DNA of 31,298 nt from Chrysochromulina parva (Eukaryota; Haptophyta; Prymnesiales; Chrysochromulinaceae): assembly GCA_002887195.1 (NCBI GenBank), contig PJAB01000273.1:1-31298 (forward strand), given 5' to 3'. A program made the translations under genes and the position numbers. This document shows, in pieces, positions 18,883 to 26,111 of the stretch. A model generated the notes under the pieces. The model was not told where the DNA came from. It searched no databases and saw nothing but the letters and a program-made list of their open reading frames with translations. The first letter of the stretch is position 1; the number at the start of each line of letters is the position of its first letter.

Positions 18883-19701
18883 TCAGCTGAAGAGACCCTT
18901 GATCATCTCCTCGTCATCGGCGAAACCCTTGACAATCTCATCGTCCTCGGCGATGCCTCTAATCAGGAGCTCGATCGTCAGCGGGTCCGGCAGCGGAGGC
19001 GCAGGCGCAGGCGGCTGTGCGATCGCCAGCGGCGGCATCATCTCGACACACTCGCGCTGGACGCACTCGAGCTTGATGCGCGTGGGCGAGCTGTACAGCT
19101 CGCCGTCGCAGTCCACCTTGCGCTTGCCCAGTGGGCCCTCCGGTAGGTGCACGGAGGTGACGAGCGCTCGCAGCCTGGCATTCTCTTCACGCTCGATGCT
19201 CAGCAACTCGCTCAGTCTCGCCGATTCCTTGAGCGCCGCGGCCGCCTCGGCGCGCGCGGCGGCAGCCTCGGCCTGCACGGCCAGCATCGCGCAAGTGTGC
19301 ACGTCCGCGGAGCTCTGGCAGTACTTGCTGGGCGTGAACTCAATAAGCTCGAGTGCCATGACCTGAGCCCAGACGGCTTTTTGCTCGTTGCCGAGGTTGT
19401 TCTTCTCCTTCCGCTGCCTCTTGAAGTGGCGCGCATCTAGCACGTCGCGTAAGCTGGTGAGCGTGAAAGCCGTCGCCTGAGCGCCATGATCACTCGCCTG
19501 AGTGACCAGCTCATCAACGAGTTGGCGGGTATCACTTTCGATGTGCTTCCACGCGCCGCGAAACGCACCGAACTTGTCCAGGAACGCCTTGCAGAGGATT
19601 GCCGTCTCGCCGCGCTTTGCGCCGATGTCGTTCTCGCGCCGATCCTTCGTCTCGCTGGGCTTCGCAGCCGGAGCAACAGGGGCCTTCATACCGCGCGGCA
19701 T
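18883..19701 (-). CDS. Unknown protein with basic region and coiled coil
   Basis: This 272-residue protein is not recognised. The ATG at 19701 is the first in frame; the frame is open further upstream but only with non-ATG codons. Residues 20-60 are charged. A basic patch lies at 91-101 (RHFKRQRKEKN). WAQVMALELIEFTPSKYC follows at 111-128. Residues about 140-182 form an Ala/Glu-rich coiled coil ending in a leucine-spaced EREENARLRAL. The remainder is Pro-rich with an acidic C-terminus. The layout is compatible with a nuclear DNA-binding or scaffold protein, but no domain is assigned. It is divergent from the nuclease-like gene at 19912 across 210 bp that contain a TATA-like stretch. Confidence 0.5.
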   Translation of the reverse strand: MPRGMKAPVAPAAKPSETKDRRENDIGAKRGETAILCKAFLDKFGAFRGAWKHIESDTRQLVDELVTQASDHGAQATAFTLTSLRDVLDARHFKRQRKEKNNLGNEQKAVWAQVMALELIEFTPSKYCQSSADVHTCAMLAVQAEAAAARAEAAAALKESARLSELLSIEREENARLRALVTSVHLPEGPLGKRKVDCDGELYSSPTRIKLECVQRECVEMMPPLAIAQPPAPAPPLPDPLTIELLIRGIAEDDEIVKGFADDEEMIKGLFS

Positions 19702-19828
19702 GGGCCACCCTGGAGGCCGCCACCCTGGGCCGACCTCAAGTGCTCGCCCTTCGACCCTCGCTCGCCGGAGAGGCGGGAAATACAAAAACTCGGCGAATTT
19801 TTTTTCCAAGCGAATCGGAAAGTGACCC

Positions 19829-19838
19829 TATATATATT
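19829..19838 (+). promoter_or_regulatory. TATA-like element in a divergent promoter
   Basis: A TATATATATT stretch in otherwise GC-rich DNA lies about 75 bp upstream of the ATG at 19912 and about 130 bp from the minus-strand ATG at 19701. This spacing suits a core promoter for the plus-strand gene. Confidence 0.5.
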
Positions 19839-19901
19839 CTCGAGACCACGCCGGTGTCTTGGGATGGGGAGGGGCGGCCGCCAGCCACGAAGGCACTGAT
19901 T

Positions 19902-19909
19902 TACCGGTA
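19902..19909. promoter_or_regulatory. TACCGGTA palindrome
   Basis: This perfect palindrome sits two bases before the ATG at 19912. It could be an initiator element or part of the 5' leader. Confidence 0.45.
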
Positions 19910-19911
19910 CA

Positions 19912-21864
19912 ATGCTGTTCTGGCTCGGCGTCCTTGGCCTTTCCAACGCGAGGCTCGCGTGGCCTCCAAAACTCCCCGGACGCCAGTGCGCCGAGGCCGT
20001 GCAGTCGCTCACCTACGAGCCGACGCACATAATCGTCGACGCCAACAACGTGCGAGGCGCCACTGCCTTCCGTCTCTCGAAGCAGCGCCTTGCCACGTTG
20101 TGCACCGCGTGGGCGCAGCGCAACGGCTTACGCAGCCGCGTCGTGGTCGTCTGGGATCACGGGCAGCAGCCGACGACGCTGGAGTGGCACGGCGTCACGC
20201 ACGCCTTCGCAGGCCCACGGCAGTCGGCCGACGACGTGATCGCCGAGCAGGTGGTTCCAGCGCTCTTGACGGGCGGGTGCGAACGCGTGTGCGTGGTGAC
20301 AACGGACCGTGGCCTCATTTATCGCATGAAGCACGAGGCGGCCGAGAGCGGTGCGGCTCAGGGCCGCCTCCGGCTTCTTGGCACACGCAAGTTTGTCGCG
20401 CTGCTGCTGCACGGGGCGGAGGACGAGACGGTGGCAGGCGCAGCGGCGAGCGCGGACAGCCCCGGCGCTGCGCCCGCCGTACTCCCCAAAGAGTACGCGC
20501 TGAGCGATGCGAGCGTGCGCCAATTCGCCTCGTCGCTTCGGCCCGTTCGGCCACACGAGCGGCGTCGGCAGCGCGAGCGCGCGTCCTCCCGGGCGTCCTC
20601 GAGCGGCGCCCCTTATGCAGAGCGCACGTGGCAGAGGGTCCTCATGGCCGAGAAGCTACGCCGTTCGCTCGCCAAGAGCAGCGAGCTCGATGGCAGCATC
20701 CCGGCGACCGGACGCACTGGCGAGGGGGGCCCTTCAATGCAGACCGCCCTGGTCGAGAAGGCTTTAGATCTCGCGGCGCAGCGCCGCTTGCGCCGAGGCA
20801 CGCCGGCGGAGATCGACGAGATCGATGGGCCCGAGGCGATGTTGAGCGACTGCCGGCTCGACGCGAAGCAACGTGCGCTGCTGCTGCGCTACGGCGCGAT
20901 GCTCTCGGACGGCTCGCTCCTCCAGCAGCGGCAGCAGCAGCAGCGGCGGCAGCAGCAGCGGCAGCAACGGGGCGAAGGGGAGGAGCCCGACACGACGCCC
21001 GTGATGGTGCGACGGCGGCCAACGCATCGGGAGCGTCGAGTTGAGCAGAAGCTCGCCCGCGCTGCTCGCGCATCGGCGGCGAGCGCGGGCGAAGGCGCGG
21101 GCGCGCGCGTGGCAACGACGAGCGCGCCGAGCCGCGCCGACGAATCGGCCTGGGTACGCCGTGAGCAGATGGCGGGTCTCGCTCGCTGGTTGGACGACGA
21201 CCCGAGCTTGTACGCCCTCGACGAAGAAAGGGAGACTCCGAGCTTGTGCGGTGTGGAAGAGGCGGACGTGGGCGGCGAGGAGGCAGATGCCGAGCCAACG
21301 GGTGATGACGAGGCGGCTGCGAGCGACGAGCTTGGCACGCGCGCTGTGCGGCCCAGCCGCGCCCGAAACAGCGCCCCAAATAAGGTCAGCCGGACGGACC
21401 AGCCGCGGCTCTGCCTGGCGGACCTGGCGGACCCTCCCGACGATTTGGTTCCGCTGTCGGGTTCCGCTCAAGCAACGGCCTCAGGTGCAGCCGTGCCGGT
21501 GGGGCTGCACCCGGGCGTCCTGTGCGACGTGACGATGATGCCGATTACTGGCTACCGGTACACTGATGGTCAGGGCTACGACTTATGCCAAGCCGCCTTC
21601 GATGAGCTTCCTGCGGTCGAGCAGCGCCGCTTCGAGCGGCTTGACCCGCCTCTCACGCCGCGCCGCGCCGTCGTCGCGAGCGTGGCGAGCGTGCTGCTCG
21701 GCAGCCAGCTGGGAGCCTTGAGTCTAAGGGCGACATCCTTCTCGAGTCGCGGCGGTCGCGGCGAGCGCGAGGACGAGGTAGACCTGTGGGAGCTGCAACC
21801 ACTCTCGCCGGCCGAGGAGCTCGTCGCAGCCATCTTCCGGCCGGCGGCGCAAGCAACGTTGTGA
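19912..21864 (+). CDS. NYN/PIN-type nuclease fused to degenerate ZZ-like module
   Basis: This is a 650-residue, two-domain protein. Residues about 38-160 form a NYN (YacP-type PIN) ribonuclease fold: IIVDANNVRG with Asp43, VVVVWDHG with Asp82, SADDVI with Asp107/108, and CVVTTDRGLIYR with Asp132. The acidic residues expected for metal-dependent RNA cleavage are present. Residues 1-30 are hydrophobic then basic, a possible signal/transit leader. A long Arg/Gln/Ala-rich linker includes a run of Gln and Arg near 340-365. At about 530-580 a segment reads H.G..CD, PITGYRY, YDLCQAAF.EL. This follows the ZZ zinc-finger pattern but keeps only two of the usual cysteines. It may process organellar RNA, which is inference. 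Confidence 0.75.
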   Translation: MLFWLGVLGLSNARLAWPPKLPGRQCAEAVQSLTYEPTHIIVDANNVRGATAFRLSKQRLATLCTAWAQRNGLRSRVVVVWDHGQQPTTLEWHGVTHAFAGPRQSADDVIAEQVVPALLTGGCERVCVVTTDRGLIYRMKHEAAESGAAQGRLRLLGTRKFVALLLHGAEDETVAGAAASADSPGAAPAVLPKEYALSDASVRQFASSLRPVRPHERRRQRERASSRASSSGAPYAERTWQRVLMAEKLRRSLAKSSELDGSIPATGRTGEGGPSMQTALVEKALDLAAQRRLRRGTPAEIDEIDGPEAMLSDCRLDAKQRALLLRYGAMLSDGSLLQQRQQQQRRQQQRQQRGEGEEPDTTPVMVRRRPTHRERRVEQKLARAARASAASAGEGAGARVATTSAPSRADESAWVRREQMAGLARWLDDDPSLYALDEERETPSLCGVEEADVGGEEADAEPTGDDEAAASDELGTRAVRPSRARNSAPNKVSRTDQPRLCLADLADPPDDLVPLSGSAQATASGAAVPVGLHPGVLCDVTMMPITGYRYTDGQGYDLCQAAFDELPAVEQRRFERLDPPLTPRRAVVASVASVLLGSQLGALSLRATSFSSRGGRGEREDEVDLWELQPLSPAEELVAAIFRPAAQATL

Positions 21865-21949
21865 AGAGCATTCGTACAGCGCCGCCTCCGGGGCGGTTGC
21901 GGGTGTGTGCGGATTGGAAGACGCCCCCATACCCAGCTTCCCTGAGGGG

Positions 21950-21965
21950 CTCTTCCGCGGAAGAG
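21950..21965. repeat. Perfect 16-bp palindrome
   Basis: CTCTTCCGCGGAAGAG is a perfect inverted repeat. It lies 85 bp after the nuclease stop codon. It may be a hairpin in the 3' leader or a protein site. Confidence 0.6.
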
Positions 21966-22132
21966 TGTATCGCCGGCCGGGGCCCGGGGGCAGGGGGGTC
22001 GCGGAGGTTTTCCTCATCGATATTACGATCAGATGGTTACGAGATTCACATCACCACCTTGACCGATGATTGACCGGCACAGTCCGCACTGGGTGCAGCG
22101 ACATCATCGCGGGCGCTTTACCTTGGCTTGCT

Positions 22133-22190
22133 TTGACTTGACTTGACTTGACTTGACTTGACTTGACTTGACTTGACTTGACTTGACTTG
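22133..22190 (+). repeat. Pentanucleotide microsatellite (TTGAC)n, about 11.6 copies
   Basis: There are 58 perfect bases of TTGAC repeat. The array ends 26 bp before the ATG at 22217, so it lies in the promoter or 5' leader of that gene. Confidence 0.95.
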
Positions 22191-22216
22191 TGTGAAGTGT
22201 GATTGTGCGGTATCCG

Positions 22217-23404
22217 ATGCTGAAAATCATGTTCTGGCAGTTCTTTGCACTCTCGGCCTTATGCTGGTCGAGGAGTCCCGCCGCTGCTCTCAATGCATGG
22301 CGCACCAAACGTTTAGGCCTCTGGACCCGTCATCTCGAAGCGCGATGGGATGCAGAGTACCGCTACCGAGGCAAAGTTAGGCCAGACCTCCGCTACAGGA
22401 CACAAATCTTGGTGGTCGACAGTGGCGATGGCATGCGCGCACGCACGTGCGAGGCGATCGTAGACAGCCTTTGCGGCTCCTCCGCGGCGGATATCGACTG
22501 CGCGTCTACTGTGCTCGGCCCCGTCGTGGCCCAACAAGAACGCCCCGCGGCCGCCGAGCTGTGTGCCTTGCTGGGCCTTCCTCCGAGTCCCTTCGAGCAG
22601 CCGCCGCGTCGGCTGATTCCATCGGACCTGCTAAGCACCTCGCGCTGGGATGTCGTCCTATGCGTCGATCTTGCCACGCTCGAGCGCGTCAGAAGCCTCG
22701 CTCGTGCCGTCAACGTCCTTCGGCGCGCCGGCGGCAGTGTGCCGTCTGGCGATAGGTGGCACGAGGACGCGGGCCTGTTGCAGTGGAGCTCGCACCTCTC
22801 TGGCGAGGGCGAGGGCGCTGCCGTACTGTGCGCGTCCGACTTTCTCGCGGGCTGCGTGCCGATCACTCGAGAAGGCTTGGTGCCCGAGGAGCTACAACCT
22901 TACCTTGCCGAAAGTACGGCGGGTTCGCAGAAGTTGCTCGACCTTCCGACGTGCTCTAACGACGGGCTCGCGAGCGAGCAGCTGGGCCGTGCAAAGACCC
23001 TCCTCGGTGCCGCGGCTACGTGCTCCGTGGGTCTGATCACCTACCTGGAGGCTGCGATGCTCGAGCACGCGAGGAAGCTCTACCGGCGTGATCTCGCCGC
23101 GAGCTTCCCGCGACCTCGCGATCTGGCGACGAGCTCCCTGGTCTCAGGCGGCGCCGGCGGCGTGCGAGAGGATCCGCAGGGCGGCGGCGCGAGCGCCACC
23201 GTGCCGTACGAGGAGGCGGCGCAGCACATGCAGTTTGACCACGCCGTTCCCGGTGGGCTCAGCGACGATGAGCGGCGGCGCATCTTTGACGAGTACATGG
23301 ATGCGAAAGATGTGGGACCCGGACGCGCCGAGGGAGGAGGCATCGACGTCTCCGATCTTGGCCTGACTATGGACGATCTGTTTGGGCCCATGGGTGGCCT
23401 ATAA
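22217..23404 (+). CDS. Possible degenerate low-molecular-weight phosphatase-like protein
   Basis: This 395-residue protein starts at the first ATG, 22217. Residues 1-25 are a hydrophobic leader (FWQFFALSALCW) with a following basic segment, consistent with secretion or plastid import. Residues 64-85 read ILVVDSGDGMRARTCEAIVD. The spacing resembles the phosphate loop of low-molecular-weight tyrosine phosphatases and arsenate reductases, but the catalytic cysteine position is aspartate. SRWDVVLCVD at 142-151 resembles the family's later aspartate-containing strand. The C-terminal half includes a helical segment (LGAAATCSVGLITYLEAAM near 280) and an acidic tail with DDERRRIFDEYMD. If the assignment is right the enzyme is inactive or altered. 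It could equally be a novel algal family. Confidence 0.4.
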   Translation: MLKIMFWQFFALSALCWSRSPAAALNAWRTKRLGLWTRHLEARWDAEYRYRGKVRPDLRYRTQILVVDSGDGMRARTCEAIVDSLCGSSAADIDCASTVLGPVVAQQERPAAAELCALLGLPPSPFEQPPRRLIPSDLLSTSRWDVVLCVDLATLERVRSLARAVNVLRRAGGSVPSGDRWHEDAGLLQWSSHLSGEGEGAAVLCASDFLAGCVPITREGLVPEELQPYLAESTAGSQKLLDLPTCSNDGLASEQLGRAKTLLGAAATCSVGLITYLEAAMLEHARKLYRRDLAASFPRPRDLATSSLVSGGAGGVREDPQGGGASATVPYEEAAQHMQFDHAVPGGLSDDERRRIFDEYMDAKDVGPGRAEGGGIDVSDLGLTMDDLFGPMGGL

Positions 23405-23524
23405 GGTGTGAGAGTCACTCATTATAAAACGCTTCGTCACCGACACGAATTTCACTTGTCGGTCAGATTTTCGAACTGTCCTTCCCTTCATGCTTCAACA
23501 GGATACGCTTGAACGCTTCGCCGT

Positions 23525-24238
23525 TCATGCTTTGCTGCTCGTCAAGCTTTGGAGCCGCTGGGCTACCGGGCCTGCAAGACCTTCGCCGATCTTGGCATAT
23601 CCCTCGGGCGAGAAATGCAGGCCGTCGGGGGCCCACAGCCAGTCCCCTCGCCGCCATTGCGTGATCGGCGGCTCCACGTACGTCGCCCAGGGACCCACCC
23701 CACCGCCAGTAACCTCCACCCGGCCCCCAGCAAACGCACGCTTCCAAGGCACCATGTTGCCTCTGCTTTCGCACCACGCACGCAACCCGCGGTTGACGGC
23801 AATGGCGAGCTCCGCAGCTTCTGTTTGTTGAGCCTGATACGCGGACGGCGGGATGCCCACCGCGAGCGTGGGCACTTCCAGATCATGTGCGATCTGGTGC
23901 AAGCCGCAGAGTGCTTGAAGGATAGGACCCGGCTCAGAGTTGTATCCAAGATCGTTCGTACCCGCGAGGATGATTGCAAGGCTTGGCGATGTTCGCTTCA
24001 GCAGGCTATTGAGGCCTCTCTGGTCATCATTCACGTTCTGCAGCATGGCTGCGGCAGTCCAACCGGGAAGGCCGAGGTGACGGACGATCGCCGTAGAGGA
24101 GCCTATCGCTCTCTCGAGAATGGGCGAGAATGGGTGAAGCGTGTCTAACGGTGGGCTCGTGCCGGCGGTCAGCGAGTCCCCGTAGCAAAGAACTCGCAGC
24201 GGCCCTGCAGCGGTGACCACTGTGAGCAAGAAAATCAT
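23525..24238 (-). CDS. SGNH (GDSL-type) hydrolase, secreted
   Basis: This 237-residue serine hydrolase removes acyl or other ester groups. The exact substrate is unknown. All four sequence blocks are present: YGDSLTAG with the catalytic Ser at 22; GLPGWTA near 56-62 with the block II Gly; ILAGTNDLG with Asn95; and DGLHFSPEGY with Asp205 and His208 completing the catalytic dyad. The ATG at 24238 starts a short hydrophobic leader (IFLLTVVTAAG). A further in-frame ATG at 24316 would place 26 extra residues in front of this leader and lies in a 29-bp tandem duplication, so the inner start is preferred. Confidence 0.88.
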   Translation of the reverse strand: MIFLLTVVTAAGPLRVLCYGDSLTAGTSPPLDTLHPFSPILERAIGSSTAIVRHLGLPGWTAAAMLQNVNDDQRGLNSLLKRTSPSLAIILAGTNDLGYNSEPGPILQALCGLHQIAHDLEVPTLAVGIPPSAYQAQQTEAAELAIAVNRGLRAWCESRGNMVPWKRAFAGGRVEVTGGGVGPWATYVEPPITQWRRGDWLWAPDGLHFSPEGYAKIGEGLAGPVAQRLQSLTSSKA

Positions 24239-24297
24239 GGGAACCTTGGTTGTGAATTGGCTGTGAATAACGGAGTTTTTCCACCACACATGAATCG

Positions 24298-24360
24298 GAC
24301 AGCCGCTTTGGCGCATGGTGTGCTCAGACAGCCGCTTTGGCTCATGGTGTGCATGCTCAG
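24298..24360. repeat. Tandem duplication of 29 bp with a diverged second copy
   Basis: Copy one is 24298-24326 and copy two is 24327-24360. Both begin GACAGCCGCTTTGG and continue with CATGGTGTG. The second has a 5-bp insertion (GCATG). They lie in the 5' leader of the SGNH hydrolase gene. Confidence 0.75.
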
Positions 24361-24388
24361 TTGCTCAAGACTGTCAGATATCCTCCGC

Positions 24389-24520
24389 TTTGGGCCCCGA
24401 AACGGGTTCCGGAGTAGCTGCATGCCGTATTTTGCCTGGTGGTTGCAAGCTCGGGCAGTAAAATTCATGCAAATTTGGGCCCAAACGGGTTTTGAAGCTG
24501 AATGCCATACTGCGCCTGGG
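24389..24520 (-). repeat. Duplicated 3' end of the His/Pro-rich gene
   Basis: The last 15 codons of the gene and the bases just after them (about 24474-24520) recur in diverged form at about 24389-24439. On the minus strand the true end reads QAQYGIQLQNPFGPK. The downstream copy would read QAKYGMQLLRNPFRGPK. The second copy is beyond the stop codon. Confidence 0.6.
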
Positions 24521-25595
24521 TGGGGGTTATCGTGAAGGTCTGCGTCGTCTGTGACGCGTCCACCACGCCGTCGCCGTTGGAGTCGTACGAAACCGCCTGC
24601 GTCGTGCTTGTCATGGTCTGCGTGATGACGTACCCAATCACGACGGGCACCGGCGGGAGCCATAGGCACATCTCCCCATCGCCCTTGTACTTGCGAGTGC
24701 GCACGTGCCACGTGCCATAGAACCCGACGTTGCCAGGTGGGCATCCCCAGCTTTGGAGCTCGGCAGCGCGAGAGGGTAACGCCGCGAAGAGGTCGCAGCA
24801 CGTGAGGCGCAGCTCGACGGCATGGCCCAAGTTCTCTCTCGGGTCCCCCGTGCCGGGCACGTATTGCTTCGTCAGCTTGAGCATCGCGAGTTTGTACGTG
24901 CCGACCATGTTGAACGTGCCCACGTCATCGAACCCATTGCCCACGACGATACCGGCGGTGTCCTCCTTGGGCGTGCACCCCATCGCCTGCGCGGGGATCG
25001 GGTGCGCACGCCCATACTGCCAGTAGATGCCCACGTAGTTCCCCGCCGGGCTCCAGACGACTGGAGTGCCCATCGGAGCCGTCGTCGCAAGATTGGCCTC
25101 CGCCATCTTCAGATGCAGCATGCCCACTGCATCGAGGCGTCGCCAGTCTTGTGGCTCGTCAGCTTTTGCAGGACCAGAAGTTAGAAGCTGCGTCTCAAGT
25201 TGCGCTGAGGTGTTGCCACGTTGCCGTCGTCTCATGTAGTAGAAGAACATGCAACAGAGGACGATGGGAACCACAGTCCCTATAATCACCGCAATCACCG
25301 CTCCAAGGTTCCCTTCCGGCAGCGGCGCGGTAGGAGGCGGCGGTGCTGATGGTGGGTATGGAGGGCTCGGCGGTGCTGGCGGTGAGAAAGGTGGTAGTGG
25401 TGGCGAGGGTGGCGGAGAGGGAGGTGGCGGAGGGGGCGGAGGCGGGTAGTGCACGTGGGGCGTGTGTGGATGGTGGAAGTGCGGGCTGTGGAAGTGCGGG
25501 TTATGGCCGTGCGGGCTGTGGCCGTGCGGGTTATGGCCGTGCGGGCTGTGGCCGTGTCCTCCGCCGGCGCCTTGCAGCCGCCGCGCGAGGCTCAT
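24465..25595 (-). CDS. His-rich/Pro-rich single-pass membrane protein
   Basis: This 376-residue protein starts at the ATG at 25595. Residues 14-49 are a histidine repeat built on HSPHGHNPHG-type units, which may bind metal. Residues 51-93 are a proline-rich stalk with Ser, as in algal cell-wall glycoproteins. One membrane helix spans about 97-121 (AVIAVIIGTVVPIVLCCMF), followed by a positively charged RRRQR stop-transfer. The C-terminal domain (about 165-376) has GIYWQYGRAHP, GNGFDDVGTFNMVG, LKLTKQYVPGTG and, at 338-349, an EF-hand/dockerin-like loop DSNGDGVVDASQ. No signal peptide is visible, so an upstream exon may exist, or the protein may be type III. Function is unknown; surface metal binding is a guess. 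Confidence 0.7.
   Translation of the reverse strand: MSLARRLQGAGGGHGHSPHGHNPHGHSPHGHNPHFHSPHFHHPHTPHVHYPPPPPPPPPSPPPSPPLPPFSPPAPPSPPYPPSAPPPPTAPLPEGNLGAVIAVIIGTVVPIVLCCMFFYYMRRRQRGNTSAQLETQLLTSGPAKADEPQDWRRLDAVGMLHLKMAEANLATTAPMGTPVVWSPAGNYVGIYWQYGRAHPIPAQAMGCTPKEDTAGIVVGNGFDDVGTFNMVGTYKLAMLKLTKQYVPGTGDPRENLGHAVELRLTCCDLFAALPSRAAELQSWGCPPGNVGFYGTWHVRTRKYKGDGEMCLWLPPVPVVIGYVITQTMTSTTQAVSYDSNGDGVVDASQTTQTFTITPTQAQYGIQLQNPFGPKFA
25446..25556 (-). repeat. Histidine-coding tandem repeat
   Basis: Short units alternating GTGCGGGCTGTGGCC and GTGCGGGTTATGGCC on the plus strand encode the PHGHS/PHGHN repeat of the membrane protein. The units are nearly identical at the DNA level, so the array is likely recent and variable in copy number. 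Confidence 0.85.
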
Positions 25596-25771
25596 CAGGA
25601 AGGATCCGGCTGCAGGATCCGGCCTTGTGTGGGCCTCCCAATCCCTGGCGTGCACGTTAACACGACCGACGCGACAACCGGCGTGCTTTCTGCTGGATGC
25701 TGGCTGTGAACGCGCACACCCTACTGTACAGTACAGTACAGGTGTACAGTAAACTTTCCCGCACGAAAGCC

Positions 25772-25798
25772 TACCGGTACCAAGGAGGAGTACCGGTA
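25772..25798. promoter_or_regulatory. Two TACCGGTA palindromes
   Basis: Copies at 25772-25779 and 25791-25798 are 19 bp apart, close to two helical turns. They lie 177-204 bp upstream of the minus-strand ATG at 25595. Confidence 0.45.
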
Positions 25799-25927
25799 CT
25801 AGTACATGGAAACGAAAGCTCTCGCCTCTCCGATCACTTTAGACTTTTTCGAGAAAGTCAGGTTTCGTCGCGGTCCCGCGACCCGCCCCACGCTCAAACC
25901 GCGGCACCGTCTCAAAGCACAAAGGAT

Positions 25928-25965
25928 GGCTCCGCACCCCTCGGTCAACACAAATACTGAGTACT
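25928..25965 (+). repeat. 38-bp repeat, copy A
   Basis: This copy matches the reverse complement of 31258-31295 at 36 of 38 positions. It begins GGCTCCGC and ends GAGTACT. It may be a terminal inverted repeat or a dispersed short repeat. Confidence 0.8.
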
Positions 25966-26111
25966 CCGTTTCCCCCACAGGGAAGTCGACCAGGCGCGCG
26001 ATACGTACCCAACTAGTCGTGTTCACCTGCTCACACAGTAGGCTCGAGCGATCAGGAGGCCTCAGGTCAACGGCGCTCAACGTCTCACGTCCAATGTCAG
26101 TCAAATGTCAG

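Larger units (their letters stand above)
21865..22216. promoter_or_regulatory. Upstream region of the phosphatase-like gene
   Basis: These 352 bp hold a perfect 16-bp palindrome at 21950-21965, a G-rich run near 21979-22008 that could form a quadruplex, and the pentanucleotide array that reaches to within 27 bp of the next ATG. Confidence 0.45.
25596..26111. promoter_or_regulatory. Upstream region of the His/Pro-rich gene
   Basis: These 516 bp hold a short GTACA tandem stretch near 25725-25750, two TACCGGTA palindromes at 25772-25779 and 25791-25798, and one arm of a 38-bp repeat at 25928-25965. No open frame with a protein signature is present. Confidence 0.45.

Noticed and set aside
19599..21044. 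Plus-strand open frame of 481 codons overlapping the nuclease gene
   Set aside because: It is Arg/Ala-rich and out of frame with the NYN motifs, and it has no signature of its own.
20642..21471. Minus-strand open frames opposite the nuclease gene
   Set aside because: They have low-complexity Pro/Arg/Ala composition and are shadows of the GC-rich linker.
21553..21560. TACCGGTA inside the ZZ-like coding segment
   Set aside because: This copy is within codons for GYRYT and cannot be counted as a promoter site, although it is included in the total count.
24235..24801. Minus-strand frame of 188 codons joining the end of the membrane-protein gene to the hydrolase leader
   Set aside because: Its first half is a frame-shifted reading of a real gene. 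Only its duplicated C-terminal tail is of interest, and that is reported as a repeat.
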